In this document: positions 30,010 to 42,319 of the stretch, piece by piece
Layout of the letters: every line of letters starts with the position of its first letter
Position numbering within the stretch: position 1 is the first letter of the stretch
DNA from: Paragorgia papillata
Lineage: Eukaryota; Cnidaria; Anthozoa; Scleralcyonacea; Coralliidae
DNA length: 64,000 nt
Assembly (NCBI GenBank): GCA_035771165.1
Contig: JAWNZC010000408.1
Location: forward strand, 2,480,001 to 2,544,000
Reading direction: 5' to 3'
Translations under genes and position numbers: made by a program
Notes under the pieces: generated by a model
What the model saw: only the letters and a program-made list of their open reading frames with translations
Told to the model about the DNA's origin: nothing
The model's database searches: none

Positions 30010-31700
30010 AATTATTTATTTATTTATTTATTTACTTACTCTTATTTTACAACGGTTGCCCTTCAGCGTCTTTTTTTAAAAGTACATAATAAGCTGATTT
30101 TCAAGGGGCCGTATAGTAGTATTATTTACAATATACATTAATTATAGACTACAACTATTACAAAACAAAATAAATTCTAACTTAAATTAAATAAAATACC
30201 TATCATTACCTATATTACAATATTTACACTAAAAAAAACTACTGTATTTAAGCATAGTTTTAAATTCGTCAAGAGAAGTACCGTTTTCGTTCAATTTACT
30301 TGGCATATTATTCCATAACCTGGCGGCGGAGTAACTTTTTTTGAGCATAGTCAATCGAGATAATGGTCTGGAAACTCGGCAAACTTCAAAGCGACTATAA
30401 TGAGTTGTGATTTTATGTTGAACCATACCTTACACCGTGCACATCCTTTGTTTTAGGTTTATTAATATTTAAATAGCACGGTTGAGTGATTGAACTGAAA
30501 CGTTGCTATTGGACAATTCGTTCATTATACTAAAATACAATGTGTTCAGTGACCGTGCACCGTGCACAAAACTGCATAAAGGCGAACAAAAAGATAGACC
30601 AAAGACTTTAGCTGAGTTTCCAGACCATTATCTCGATTGACTATGTTTTGAGAAAGTTTGTTTTTGGCTTATCCATATTATAATCAATATTATTACTACG
30701 TAAGCTGTAGTTATTGTTATTTGCAACACTGAACATACTTGTCATATTTTCTTGAAAACAATTGTTTTTTACTTTAAACATTAATATGGCTTTCTTTTCT
30801 TTTCTTTGTTCCATCAATGGTTGCCAATTTAATTCTTTTAGAATATCTTTTGATCTTACTTCGTATGATTTACCTGTAATCACCCTTGCAGCCCTGTTTT
30901 GTAACTTTTGTAATTTTTAAAGTGAATATTTATAAGTGTTATCCCAAACAAGGCTGCAATAGTAAAAGTGTGGTAGAATTATCCCGTTATAAACTGAAAT
31001 CAACGTTTGTCTACGGACAAACGCTTTCATTCTCCAAAGCATCCCAAAACCTTTAGATACTTTTTTTTGACACACTATCTAAGTGACTTTTTCAAATGAT
31101 TTGATCATCTACAATAACCCCTAATGTTTTGAATTATTTTACCCTTTCTATATTTGTGTCTCCTAGTTTAATTTCTGGGTCGACAGGTATATTTTCCGAT
31201 CGTTGTCGTGAACCAACGATCATATATTCAGGTTTCTTTTTGTTAAGAGTTAATTTATTAGATAGCAACCATTGATGTACGTTTTCCAAATCTTTGTTTA
31301 AATTAGACTGGACATCATTAATTGATTTTCCACTTTAATAAGATTGGTATCGTCGGCGAACATACTCGCTGTGGAGGTGGCCAAACAGTTTGGCAGATCG
31401 TTTACATATAATTATTAGAAATAATTATGGGCCTATCCTTATAAAAATTCCACATGTCATGTTCCAAAATCACATGGGAACCACATGTGATCACATGTGG
31501 TTCACATGTGATCCACATGTGATCACATGTGATTTTGGAACATGACATGTGGAATTTTTGTAAGGGTAAATTTGACACTTGTGGAACTCCACAGCTAATG
31601 TTTTGTTTGCCAGAAATCATCTGATTTACTTTGTACATTTGGATTCTATCTGTTGGATATGATTTGAACCAACTTATAATTAATAGCCGGGGTGAAAGCA
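30010..31700 (-). pseudogene. Decayed Jockey/CR1-type LINE, 3' half
   Basis: On the minus strand the order is ...YPTDRIQMYKVN, GVPQVSNL (reverse transcriptase block before the active site), then after a palindrome insertion NDLPNCLATST and FADDTN (active site, about 31345-31395). Then come ILKELNWQPL (30641-30883), and LKKSYSAARLWNNMPSKL (30229-30426) with a stop. The 3' UTR ends in a TAAA repeat tail (30014-30041). The copy is broken by frameshifts, a palindrome (31436-31565) and about 190 bp of foreign sequence (30427-30616) bounded by an inverted duplicate of CATAGTCAATCGAGATAATG. It is inactive. Confidence 0.8.
31436..31565. repeat. 130-bp palindrome built from CACATGTG words
   Basis: The outer 40 bp (CCTTATAAAAATTCCACATG, then TCATGTTCCAAAATCACATG) pair with the right end. 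The centre repeats TGATCACATGTGG/CCACATGTGATCA. It interrupts the LINE reverse transcriptase between GVPQVSNL and the NDLP block, so it inserted there. Confidence 0.85.
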
Positions 31701-32534
31701 CAATGTCAAAACTTTGGGATCAATTCAAGTATATCCTCACCCCCCTCCAACAACCCCTGTGTAGTCGTATACTTGAATATATATATAGGGATTCAACTAT
31801 AAGCACCCCATAAAACAGTTAAATGTTACCGAATGATTTTCGATGAAAATAGTAGGTTTAATGAAAGCATTTATACTTATTGATTTGGATAGTTATATTG
31901 CTAATAGTTTTATTTAGCTCTCAGGTTGTCAGCAACGGCCTTCGTGTGCGGTAAGATCTCTGCAATGGATTGCCAGCATTGGGTGAATGCCGAGATTATT
32001 TTCTTCCAGGCCTCGTATTAAAAATAGAACGTAGATTTTGGCGGATTTTTTAATTTCTAATATATATATATCATTTTTTTCAGGTTGCACTGGTGACGCT
32101 GCAAATTATAATTATACTGTATTCATCGAAATGCAAGAGGTATAAGTACGGGATATCAGTTTTATCTCATTAATTGTACAACGGCCACCAATTATATTAT
32201 AACGCACAACTACTTAAGTTAACAATGTTGTGCTGCACCCCGTGAACAATGTTGTGATGAACGCACATTGTTCCAATAGCACATTTTTATAGCCAACGTT
32301 GTTCGTACATGCATGATACAACATGTTGTAACAGCATGACGAAATAACAATGGAAATGCTTGCAATGCCGGCATCGTGTTGACGATGATGTCAGCCAGTC
32401 TAGCCAGACAGGCGGCTGGTCACTCCAGTGAAACCATATTATATATTGGCGAAACACAAACACACAATGAATCTGACAATCTACTTGGATTGTACAACGA
32501 GGACTGTTTACTGCTGTTGTGAATCTCAGCATAG
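31701..32534. other. Non-coding, no gene recognised
   Basis: CAATGTTGTG-like words recur near 32222-32300 without forming a clear array. No conserved coding segment. Confidence 0.45.
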
Positions 32535-32697
<163 letters not shown>

Positions 32698-33041
32698 TAT
32701 TGATTGATTGATTGATTGATTCACTTTTATTTGAATACGGTAATTCCATAAGTTATAAGAACTTCTTTACATGAAAGCCGTATAAAATTACAAAATATTT
32801 ACATATTTTAAATAATATAATATAATAATATAAATATTATAAATAATATAATACAGTTTTACATAATAAATATAATACATTTTAAAATAATACATTTTTA
32901 TTTACATATATTAGTCGACAATTTGTTTGATTGAGGATAATTTATTTTTCAAAATTGTTTTTGATTTGGAAGTCTTCAAATCACGAGATAGTGAATTCCA
33001 AAGTTTTGCGCCTCTATATGAAAATGACCCTTTATAACATT
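32698..33041 (-). pseudogene. LINE 3' end, 5'-truncated copy
   Basis: Almost identical to 33140-33460: TCAA-type tail (complement of TTGATTGATTGA), 3' UTR with CATGAAAGCCGTATAAAATT, and the last codons of the reverse transcriptase ORF. Only the C-terminus of the protein is present. Confidence 0.85.
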
Positions 33042-33061
33042 GAAAACTGACCCTTTATAAC

Positions 33062-33065
<4 letters not shown>

Positions 33066-33139
<74 letters not shown>
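33066..33139. repeat. GA microsatellite
   Basis: Pure GA tract joining one LINE copy to the TCAA tail of the next. Confidence 0.95.
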
Positions 33140-33142
<3 letters not shown>

Positions 33143-34298
33143 ATTGATTGATTGATTGATTCACTTTTATTTGAATACGGTAATTCCATAAGTTATAAGA
33201 ACTTCTTTACATGAAAGCCGTATAAAATTACAAAATATTTACATATTTTAAATAATATAATACAGTTTTACATAATAAATATAATACATTTTAAAATAAT
33301 ACATTTTTATTTACGTGTATTAGTCGACAATTTGTTTGACTGAGGATAATTTCTTTTTCAAAATTGTTTTTGATTTGGAAGTCTTCAAATCACGAGATAG
33401 TGAATTCCAAAGTTTTGCGCCTCTATATGAAAATGACCCTTTATAACATTCTGTTTTAGGTATATAATTCATGGCTACATTAAAATCATTTTCTCTCAGT
33501 CGTGATTTGTAAGCATTACTTTCCGAACAGTTTGAGAATAAATCACTTAAATATTTTGGAACATTGTGATTTATGGTATCATGCATTAATAAAGCTAAGT
33601 GCTTATCTCTTCTAAGGCCTAGATTATCCCAATCTAGATTTTTTAATAAATCTACTGACCTCACGTCATAACCTTGGAAGGTTATTACGCGGGCAGCACG
33701 ATTCTGTAATTTTTGGATTCTATTCGCAAGCCCTTTATTTATGTTACCCCATACAACATCACAGTAGTCGAAAACAGGCTGTATAAGAGCACTATATATC
33801 ACTTTGAGAATATCTAAGGATACATAGTTACGAGCCTGCTTTAGACCATTGATGGAGCGACTTACTTTAGTGCATAGATTGTCAATATGAGCATCCCACT
33901 TAAGATTTTCATCCAAATAAACTCCAAGGTATTTTGTGGTTTTGACTCTTTTAATTTCTTTATCACCTATTGTAATCGGAATAGTTTTTCCTAAATTTGA
34001 TAACCTGAAATCCGTACCAAAAAACATGTATTCGGTTTTTGCGACATTTAGACTAAGTCTATTTGCCAGCAACCAATCTCTTATATTATCCAAATCTTGA
34101 CTAATTTTAGCCTGCAATTCAGTTGTAGACATGGAAGCAACACTTAACATGGTATCATCAGCATACATGTGTGGTTTGGTGTATAATAGACAATCAGGAA
34201 GGTCGTTAATGTATAAAAGAAATAACAATGGTCCTAAAATTGACCCTTGAAGTACACCACAAATTATCTTTTGGGGTGCAGAAAGACAATCTTCAACA
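33140..34298 (-). mobile_element. Jockey/CR1-type LINE, 5'-truncated
   Basis: The minus-strand copy starts inside the reverse transcriptase, close to CGVLQGSILGP, and runs through YADDT to the stop at 33320-33322, followed by about 180 bp of 3' UTR and a TCAA tail at 33140-33160. The block usually reads GVPQGS; here the proline is leucine. The copy joins DUF3504-like sequence at about 34298 without breaking the frame. Confidence 0.85.
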
Positions 34299-34618
34299 AA
34301 ATACTCAAGATATTCTTCCCCACTCGACGTTTGGCGTAGTTGTACGTCGCCCCAGCACATGTCTCTGTGTTCTTTGCAACCAAAATGAATTGTGTTATTA
34401 AACCATATCGTGTTTAATAAAGCTTCGGAAGTCGAAGTGCCCAAAAGTTTCGAATCGTAAAGCAGTTTGACTTCAAGTTCGCTCAGAGCAACCGAAGCAT
34501 TTGGTTTGTTGCCTTTCCCTTTTTGCTTGAGGTCTTTCTGTTTTGATTGCAATGCCTGTCGAGCCTGTTCAAACTCCTTGTCCTTGATGATACTGAATCC
34601 GTAATTTCTTTTCTTCAA
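33320..34618 (-). pseudogene. Chimeric frame: DUF3504-like N-part fused to LINE reverse transcriptase
   Basis: The 432-residue frame has two parts. Residues 1 to about 105 (YGFSIIKDKEFEQAR, KPNASVALSELE, LNTIWFNNTIHFG, CKEHRDMCWGDV) match the DUF3504 domain of KIAA1958/ZMYM/QRICH-type proteins, which derives from Crypton tyrosine recombinases (family knowledge). The remainder is LINE reverse transcriptase: YADDT near residue 155, the LNVAKTEYM and KYLGVYLD blocks and the NRAARVITF connection. The junction is an insertion scar rather than a designed fusion. The DUF3504 part lacks its catalytic C-terminal half, and the LINE part lacks its endonuclease and half its palm. A functional product is unlikely, but the frame is open and could be expressed if transcribed. 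Confidence 0.75.
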
Positions 34619-34803
34619 ATATCTTTCAAAACTGGCAAACTTATAGAACGCAGGGAATTTGGCTCGTATTCTTCGTTGCTCTCTTTCTTTCGGACAGAGA
34701 TAATAAACTCGCTCAAGTAAACATTGAGTTCCGCTGGTGAAATATCCTCGATTTTTCTTGAGTCATTCTTCAAAGACAAAAATTCTTGAAGAAGTGCAAC
34801 GTC
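34619..34803 (-). pseudogene. Upstream part of the DUF3504-like exon, frameshifted
   Basis: On the minus strand DVALLQEFLSLKNDSRK continues ISPAELNVYLSEFIISVRKK and then breaks at a frameshift near 34640. The protein resumes in the adjacent frame as ...RYLKKRNYGFSII. The start at 34803 is preceded by CACTACAG, a plausible 3' splice site, so this may be an exon of a KIAA1958-like host gene or Crypton-derived repeat. Its upstream exons were not identified. Confidence 0.6.
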
Positions 34804-34984
34804 CTGTAGTGTTTTTCATTTTGTATTTTCGTTCTCCTGACCATCGATGAATTCCTGTACAGAGCTGGGTATCTCTGCAAACCGTAAAGCCATTTTCCAA
34901 CAAAGCAGTAAGCAAACCAACTGAGTAGTTCAACAAGCCACAGAATAAGGATTGACCATAAGTCCAACTCGAGTGACAACTTGT

Positions 34985-35180
34985 CCGCATTTCTTCAATG
35001 CGCAGGCGCGATATTTTACGCCATCCGACGCCATCCTACGCAATCCTACGCAATTTCCTACGCCATCTACGCAATCCTGGCAAGTTCCCCCGGCAGTTTG
35101 GACCTTCAAAAGAAGGTTAAAACTGCCGGGGGAACTTGCCAGGATTGCGTAGGATGGCGTAGGATGGCGTAGGAATCAAG
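34985..35180. repeat. Hairpin with internal tandem repeats in both arms
   Basis: A perfect core stem (ACGCAATCCTGGCAAGTTCC and following bases, complemented after a short loop with CCTTCAAAAGAAGG) lies at about 35070-35158. Its outer arms are runs of about 10-bp units, CCTACGCCAT/CCTACGCAAT on the left and the complementary AGGATGGCGT on the right. Confidence 0.85.
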
Positions 35181-35476
35181 ATGCGCGAGGCGACATGCGC
35201 GAGGATAGAAACTTCAAAGGTTCCGACGCGAGTTGGACTTCCAGTGAACAAGCCATGCGCGGGAGAGAGAGAGAGATTGATTGATTGATTGATTTTAGAG
35301 AGAGAGATATATTTTATTTATTTATTTTGCCACAAGAGAGTATCAAAAAGTAGATTAGGTTATAATAGTGCAAGCAATTAATAACACAACAAACAAAACT
35401 TTAGCAAAAGGATAAGAAGTGGCAGGGTTCTCGCAACAGCTTACGCCAATTACTGCGGTCCCAGATTAGAAGAAAA
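35181..35476. other. Non-coding with GA, TTGA and TTTA tails
   Basis: GAGAGAGATTGATTGATTGA (35266-35285) looks like another LINE tail scar, followed by GAGAGAGATATATTTTATTT, the start of a second possible LINE 3' end. Too little remains to assign a protein. Confidence 0.4.
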
Positions 35477-35544
<68 letters not shown>

Positions 35545-35562
35545 GTAGTAGTAGTAGTAGTA
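35477..35562. repeat. TAA/TAG trinucleotide tract at a LINE tail
   Basis: About 22 TAA followed by seven TAG units. On the minus strand it continues directly from the 3' UTR of the LINE at 35563-37265, so it is that element's tail. Confidence 0.9.
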
Positions 35563-35576
35563 GAAATTTGTTCTAG

Positions 35577-36422
35577 CTAAATACAACAGTGAAGGACCCC
35601 AGATAAGCCCCGAGCTGAGTTGCATTTTGTGCATATTGATCTCCATGTCCTTGGATCATCTGGGTCGTAGAGCTCGCCCACCGCTGTCTGGTAGTATGAC
35701 AGCAGACCACTTTTGAATTCGGAGAACGTGGCTCCTTGTAGCCGCATCTCAACTGGTGGAACGTTCCATGTTCTACACGCTCTCATAAAAAAGGAACGCT
35801 GAAAAGTCAGTGTTCTATATTTTCGCGGGCGAAAATGAATGAGATTGGCCGTCGAGCTGGATCTTGCTGATCTTACTGGTATGTATGGTGTTGGTATGGT
35901 TTCAGGATCAATATTTGTCAGTCCGTTAATAGTTTTAAAAAAGAAGATCATGTCGAGGTATTCATGCCAGTACGTGAGCGGAAATAAGTTCAGCGATAAC
36001 AGACGTTGTTTATAGGATGTTGTAGAGCGGAATGGAAGGTTTAAGATTACTTTAGTTGCACGACGTTGAACCAGCTCGACACGCCTGATGAGGTCTGCTG
36101 ACTGCGGTGACCATACCTTAGTCGCGTATCCCAGATGCGGACGTACGAGCGCAAGGTAGGTTGTACGAAGAACTGAAGAATCCGTGACCTCTCTTAACGT
36201 TCGTCGTACCATGCCAAGCATCCTGTTTGCAGTAGTGGCCTGGACAACAACTTGCTTTGACCAAGTTAAGTAATTTGTTATCCAGACACCAAGATCTCGT
36301 TCTGCTTCAAGCTTTTCTATTGATTTGCCATTAAGATGGTATGGATACTTCACTGGGATCTTTTTGCGTGAAATGGTTTGGGATTTTGTCTTTTGTTCGT
36401 TGAACTGAAGACCAGAGCGCAC
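35577..36422 (-). pseudogene. LINE reverse transcriptase, thumb and C-terminal part
   Basis: Continuation of the same protein: RDLGVWITNYLTWSKQV, RPHLGYATKVWSP, VQRRATKVI, and the terminal KCNSARGL...HCC block before the stop at 35577-35579. The ATG at 36422 is internal and not a native start. Confidence 0.85.
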
Positions 36423-36442
36423 TGACCATTTACCGAGGTTAT

Positions 36443-37225
36443 TCAGATCTTCCTGTAGCAGCTCTGCGTCGTGAAGAGATTCGATGGTTTTGAACAGTTT
36501 GTGTCGTCAGCAAAGCAAGCAGCACCAGAAGACAGCATTGAGCCTGGCAGGTCATTCACACATAACAGGAAGAGTATTGGTCCTAGCATTGATCCTTGTG
36601 GTACTCCAGATGTTACGGGCAGAGTAGATGACGTTCCTCCAGGTATAGTGACACGCTGCTTGCGACCCAACAGGTACGAACCAAACCAGGAGTGGAGATT
36701 GCCTCTGATGTTGATCTCGAATAGCTTCTCAAGTAATACACTGTGGAGCACTTTGTCAAAGGCTTTAGTCATGTCCAGATAGATCACGTCAGTTTGTTTT
36801 CCGTTGTCGAGTAGATTGCCAATATAATCCAGAACCTGAACCAATTGTGTCGTGCAAGATCTTCCAGGAATAAATCCGTGTTGATATTTGTTAATGAACT
36901 GCAGCAAGTGGTTTCTTATTTTGGCCAGAACGCAGCGTTCGGGAAGTTTAGAGATGTTAGAGAGAAGAGAAATAGGTCGGTAGTTTTCTGTAGATCCGTT
37001 GTCACCTTTCTTGAATACCGGAACGATATTGGCGATCTTCCATTCCTCTGGGAAAGTTCCGGATTGTAAGGATAAGTTGAAGAGCAAGCAAAGTGAGGAT
37101 AACTGTTTATATATTTTAAATATTCTAATTTCCTTTAGAATTCTATTCGGAATGCCATCAGGACCTGTGGCTTTGTTGACATCTAAAGCTTTTAGAGAAG
37201 TGCGAATCTCCTCTGGTGAGTTCAA
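36443..37225 (-). pseudogene. LINE reverse transcriptase, N-terminal part of palm
   Basis: The frame includes ATGPDGIPNRIL, FKKGDNGSTENYRPISLL, QHGFIPGRSC, YLDMTKAFDKV, SGVPQGSMLGPILF and the active site FADDT. A one-base frameshift just after FADDTN (near 36505) sends the frame to an early stop. The coding sequence resumes in another frame (ESLHDAELLQEDL) and joins the downstream block. Confidence 0.85.
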
Positions 37226-37265
37226 TGTCAGTCAGTGTATGTTGGTCAGAGGGATGGCCATTGCG

Positions 37266-37937
<672 letters not shown>

Positions 37938-38087
37938 TGTAATGTTCGTATATTGTGACACAGAGAGAGTAGGTTTAGCACTTGCTTCTTTAATGGCTAT
38001 TCTATTACTGCCTTACTAAACACGTTATATATGAAACTATATACAACTGTTAGTGACGTCATGTGAATATGACATCACAACATTACA
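37938..38087 (-). repeat. Gypsy 3' LTR (150 bp)
   Basis: TGTAATG...CATTACA, flanked outside by the ATATC duplication at 37933-37937. It lacks the two-base TA and gains an AT relative to the 5' LTR. Confidence 0.93.
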
Positions 38088-38286
38088 TCCCTCCCTTGTT
38101 TTAAGATGGGAGTTCGTCGGTTACTGAATGAATACAAAAAGAACATATACTAAGAGTAAACGAAGTAGGAGTAGATAATAAAAAACTTATACAAATTTGA
38201 GTACAAAGTTTAATGTTCATATTCAATGTTTAATCGTTCCGGAGGTCGCCTGTTTTCTCGGGTGGGGTATCGTCTTTCTGGACGTT

Positions 38287-40245
38287 CTAAGATTGCATGT
38301 TCGATCTCTTCAGCATCAAGAAAATCATCCTCCGACTCAGGATTCTGGATTGTCGCGTTAAACCGTTTGAACTGCGTTTGTTGCGTGTGATCACATGACC
38401 GGTTGCGTTCCTTGCTGTTATCATACTGCCTTTGATCTGAATGATGGTATACGGATCTTTGCGGTACAGAGAAGATAATTTATTTACACGGCGTTGACGA
38501 ACTAGAACAACGTCGCCAACCTGAAGCGTGTGATGCCTGGCCTTTACCGCTGTGTCAGCAAGGATCTTCATTTTGTCCTTTCCCCTTTTATCATTTTGTT
38601 CAATCAGTTCTCGCGAGGGTGGTGGGACAACCAGTTCGGGTAACTTGGTGGTAATCTTTCGGCCAAACAGGAGTTCAGCAGGGGAAATTCCAGTGGTGGA
38701 ATGAGGGATAGCACGATAGTTGCGAAGGAACTGAAACAATTCTTGTTTCCAATTTTTGTTCTCAAGGTGTGCAGCTCGCAGGGTTTTTTGAAGGGTGCGC
38801 ATGAAACGTTCAGATTCTGCATTGGCTTTGGGCCATTCGGGGGTGATTTTGCGGTGTCGGAAACCCATTTGCTGAGGAGGTCCATTATCGGATTTAATTT
38901 CTGCGGGGATGCCATGTGTAGATAGAATGCGATCAAGCTTCGGTATGACAGCGGTGGCGGATGTGGATCGTAAAATTTCAACTTCAGGATAGCGCGAATA
39001 CTCGTCGATTACCACAAAAAGCATATCCCCAGACGGAAGGGGACCACAGAAATCAGTGGAAAGTTTTTGCCAGGGGGCGTTCGGGAGTTCAGTCATGCGT
39101 AGTGGTTCGAGAGTTTGCCGCTCGATTACATTAGCTTGACAGGCGAGACAACCGTCGAGGAGCGTTTTGGTCATGCTATCGATTCCGGGAAACCAAATCT
39201 TTTCACGGAGGAGCTGTTTGGTCTTGGTTAAACCCTGATGGCCTTCATGGGCAATGGTTAAAGCGCGTTGGCGGAGAGCTTGGGGGAGGACTAGGCGATG
39301 TGCACGAAGGACAAGGTCGCGATCAGTAGAGACCGTCAGTTCGTCGCGGATTGTGTAGAACGCGTTGAGGTCCTGACAATTGACGAGGGGATTAGGCGTT
39401 GCGACAATGATGTGCCACGAGTTGTGACGAATAGCGTCGATGACGGTTTGCAATGTGAGGTCGGCTCGGGTGGATTGTTTAACCTCAGCTACGGTCATGG
39501 CTTTGGGAGTGGTGTGCTCTGCCAAAAACGCGATATATTCTTCGACTTGTTGCGATGCCTTAGAGGGATGTGTTGTGCCAAGGGGGTGACGGGACAGGTA
39601 GTCTGCAGGGTTGGTCTTACCGGGTGAATAGGAGATGGTGAAATGGTATAGTCGAGCATTTGGGCGAGCGTTAGGATTAGAGAAAATCTGTTCGAGAGGC
39701 TTGTGGTCAGTAGCGATAGAAAATTTTGCGCCGTAGATGTAGAGATGGAAATGCTGACAGGCAAAAAGAACGCCCAGTGCTTCTCGTTCAGTTTGAGAAT
39801 AGCGCTGTTCCACTGGTGTGAGGGAACGACTGGCATATGCGACAACACGTTTGTCTTGGCAAAAAATGGCACCAAGGCCAACGGGGCTTGCGTCGACAAT
39901 GATAGTGGCTTCTTTGTGAGGGTCAAAATACGCAACCACGGTGTCACTAGTCAGAAGCTGTTTGAGCTGATCAATGGCTTGTTGATGCCGAGATGTCCAT
40001 TCCCACGGTTGACCGGTTTTGGTGAGCGCGCGGAGTGGTTCGGTGATGGTGGAATAATTAGGAATGAAGCGGGCACAGTAGTTGGTCATGCCAAGAAAAC
40101 TGCGGACTTCGTGGGCATTAGTAGGGGGAGTGGTATTTCGGATGGCGGTGACTTTCTTAGCTAGGATCTGGGGAGACGCCATTTCCAGAAAAGACATAGC
40201 CAAAAAACTCGAGCGTGGTTTTGTTGTACTCGCATTTCCTGGCAC
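38287..40245 (-). pseudogene. Gypsy Pol: RNase H and integrase part
   Basis: The minus-strand frame carries the end of the reverse transcriptase connection (EVRSFLGMTNYCARFIPNYS), RNase H (VDASPVGLGAIF, ATDHKPLEQIF), the integrase HHCC finger (H..H...CLACQ) and the DDE triad (STDFCGP near 39050, SDNGPP near 38885, NAESERF near 38815). Between SDNGPP and QMGFRHRKI about ten residues usual for the family seem to be missing, suggesting a small in-frame deletion in the core. The frame has no ATG at its upstream end; it continues the upstream Gag-Pol frame across a frameshift near 40190. Confidence 0.88.
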
Positions 40246-42160
40246 TCAGGGTTAGATTTTTGGAGCGCAAACGTTCAAAAACGGCATGGAGAGCTTTGTC
40301 GTGTGCTGCTTGGTCGCGACCAAAAACAATGATGTCATCACTGACGTTTCGCACGCCATCGATGCCACTGAGAACTTGCTGGATTGCGGCTTGAAAAACT
40401 TCAGCAGCAGACGACGTGCCAAAATTTAAACGCGTGTATCGTCGCAGCCCTTTGTGGGTAGAAAAGGTCGTGATGTATCTGCTCTCGGGAGCCAATTCTA
40501 ATTGGTGGTAACCAGAGTTCAAATCTAGTTTGGAAAAAACGGTGGCACCATTTAAATCGTGAATGAGGTCATCAATGGTCGGTGTAAGGTGTCGTTCTCG
40601 AAGAATGGCCCGATTAGGGTGGCGCATATCGACGCATATGCGAATCTCATCAGGTTTCTTTGGTTTCGGTGCGACGACTAAAGGAGATACCCATGGCGTT
40701 GGGCCGTCGACCGGTTCGATAATGCCTTGGCGTTCAAGATTCTCAAGTTCTTCCTCGACCTTTTTGCGAAGGTGAAATGGAATACGTCGATGTGGTTGTG
40801 TGACGGGGGGTACGGAAGGATCAATATGCAGGTGTACTTGAAAATCTTTCATCTTGCCAATACCTTGAAAACGATCAGAATACGCAGTGGTGAAGTGGGT
40901 GGGAACAGCGGAAGAAGGTTGAGTGGATTTTGGCGGGCTGGGTGGTACAGTGGTGTGAGCGATGATGGAGATGAGTTGTAATTCTGTCGCAGTTTTGTAA
41001 CTTAACAGGCAGCCATGTATTCCTTGAATGACATAAATGGTGGCGGGGGTGAGTCGGGTTTTGGATTCGACGTGAGTGGTAAATGTTCCGAGGACAGCTA
41101 ACGATGTTGTGCCACCGTAAGTATAGATCTTTGTTGAAGTGGAGCGAAGCGAGAGGTGTTTGTTTTGAGGAGACTTGACTATGGCGCGATAAGCTGGTTC
41201 ATCGATGACGTTAATGCTGGCGCCGGAATCTATCAACATTGTAAGTGGAACATTTGCAACCATGACATTAGCCTGCGGGGCGATCACGTCACGAACTTGA
41301 GAAATAGTAGGCGAGACGACTGATGCGCCGGGCGAAGAATTAATAGTAAAAACATATTCATCTTCAGAGCTAGAAGAACTGCACGGACGTTGAGTTTCTG
41401 TAACGTGGCGAATGTTGCGTTTCGGTGACGGCTGGGAAGGACAGTTAGGGGGGGAAGGGGCTTTGCCTACTGGTGGGCGGGGGGAACGACGAAGGTCAGA
41501 TGCTTGGTGGGTAAGTTTAGAACGACAACAACGGGCAAAATGGTTCATTTTGCCACACGAACGACACTGACGACCTTGTGCGGGGCAGCTAGCTTGGCCT
41601 TGGAGATGTGGATAGGCATTGCCACAGTGTCCACACGTGGAGGTTGAACGATAGTCTTGGCGTGAAGGCGAGGAAGTGACACGAGACGATTGAGACATGC
41701 GTGTATAGTTAAGTTTGGAGGTGTCAAAATGAGATACACCATGCGATTCAATGCCAGTGGCTTGCTGCTCGGAAAGTTCCATGGCTCGACCTAAATCTAA
41801 AAGTCCTTTTAGCGTTAGTGAGGACTCGCGTAGAGCGCGTCGACGAAGGTGGGACGACGAACAGCTGAGAATTATCTGTGATTTGACTTCTTTATCAACA
41901 GCAGTAAATTCACATGTCGAGGCGAGTTGTCGCAGACGAGTAGCAAACTGATCGAGAGTTTCGTTCGGTTGTTGACGTGCTTGACGAAACAAGTACGTTT
42001 CGTAATCGACATTTTGTTGAGGCGTAAAATGTTCAGTGAGGCGTTCCATTGCTTTGTCATAGTCTTTCTCTTCTCCCGTATCGGACAAAGTCTCGAAGAT
42101 ATCGAAGGCCGATGGTCCAATGTAGTGCAAAAGAAGGGCGCGTTTTCGTGTTAATTGCAT
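40157..42160 (-). pseudogene. Gypsy Gag-protease-reverse transcriptase part
   Basis: From the minus-strand ATG at 42160 the order is Gag (LLLHYIGPSAFDIFETL), CCHC knuckle (CRSCGKMNHFARCC, near 41530-41570), protease (IDSGASINVID, near 41205-41230), and reverse transcriptase (SKLDLNSGYHQLEL). The active site reads VSDDIIVFG (about 40320-40350) instead of YxDD. Gag sequence continues upstream of this ATG in another frame (FPPFNVDEDPTATGQRW at 42190-42284), so a frameshift near 42165 removes the true start. A second frameshift near 40190 separates it from RNase H and integrase. Confidence 0.88.
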
Positions 42161-42319
42161 CGGTGATGTTCATGGCCAAAAGAAAGTTTTCGAAGCGTTT
42201 CTTCCATTTTCGCCAGCGTTGTCCTGTAGCAGTAGGGTCCTCGTCGACGTTGAACGGTGGGAAGTGTGGAAGAGAAGAGGCCATAACTCAAAAAATAAAA
42301 ATTTAATCCTCGTCGCCAA

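Larger units (their letters stand above)
35563..37265 (-). mobile_element. CR1/Jockey-type LINE, 5'-truncated, second family
   Basis: The minus-strand copy begins in the reverse transcriptase fingers (KATGPDGIPNRIL) and ends with a TAC/TAT tail. Its protein differs clearly from the LINE at 33140-34298 and ends with a PDDPRTWRSIC...C block, a C-terminal feature of a separate LINE lineage. The 5' truncation point lies in a TA/GA microsatellite. Confidence 0.85.

Noticed and set aside
41545..41951. Short frames inside the gypsy element in other phases
   Set aside because: Overlap the Gag-Pol frame with its CCHC and DSGA motifs; no independent support.
42154..42284. Separate small gene upstream of the gypsy Gag
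   Set aside because: It is the N-terminal part of Gag displaced by a frameshift, lying between the primer-binding site and the main frame.
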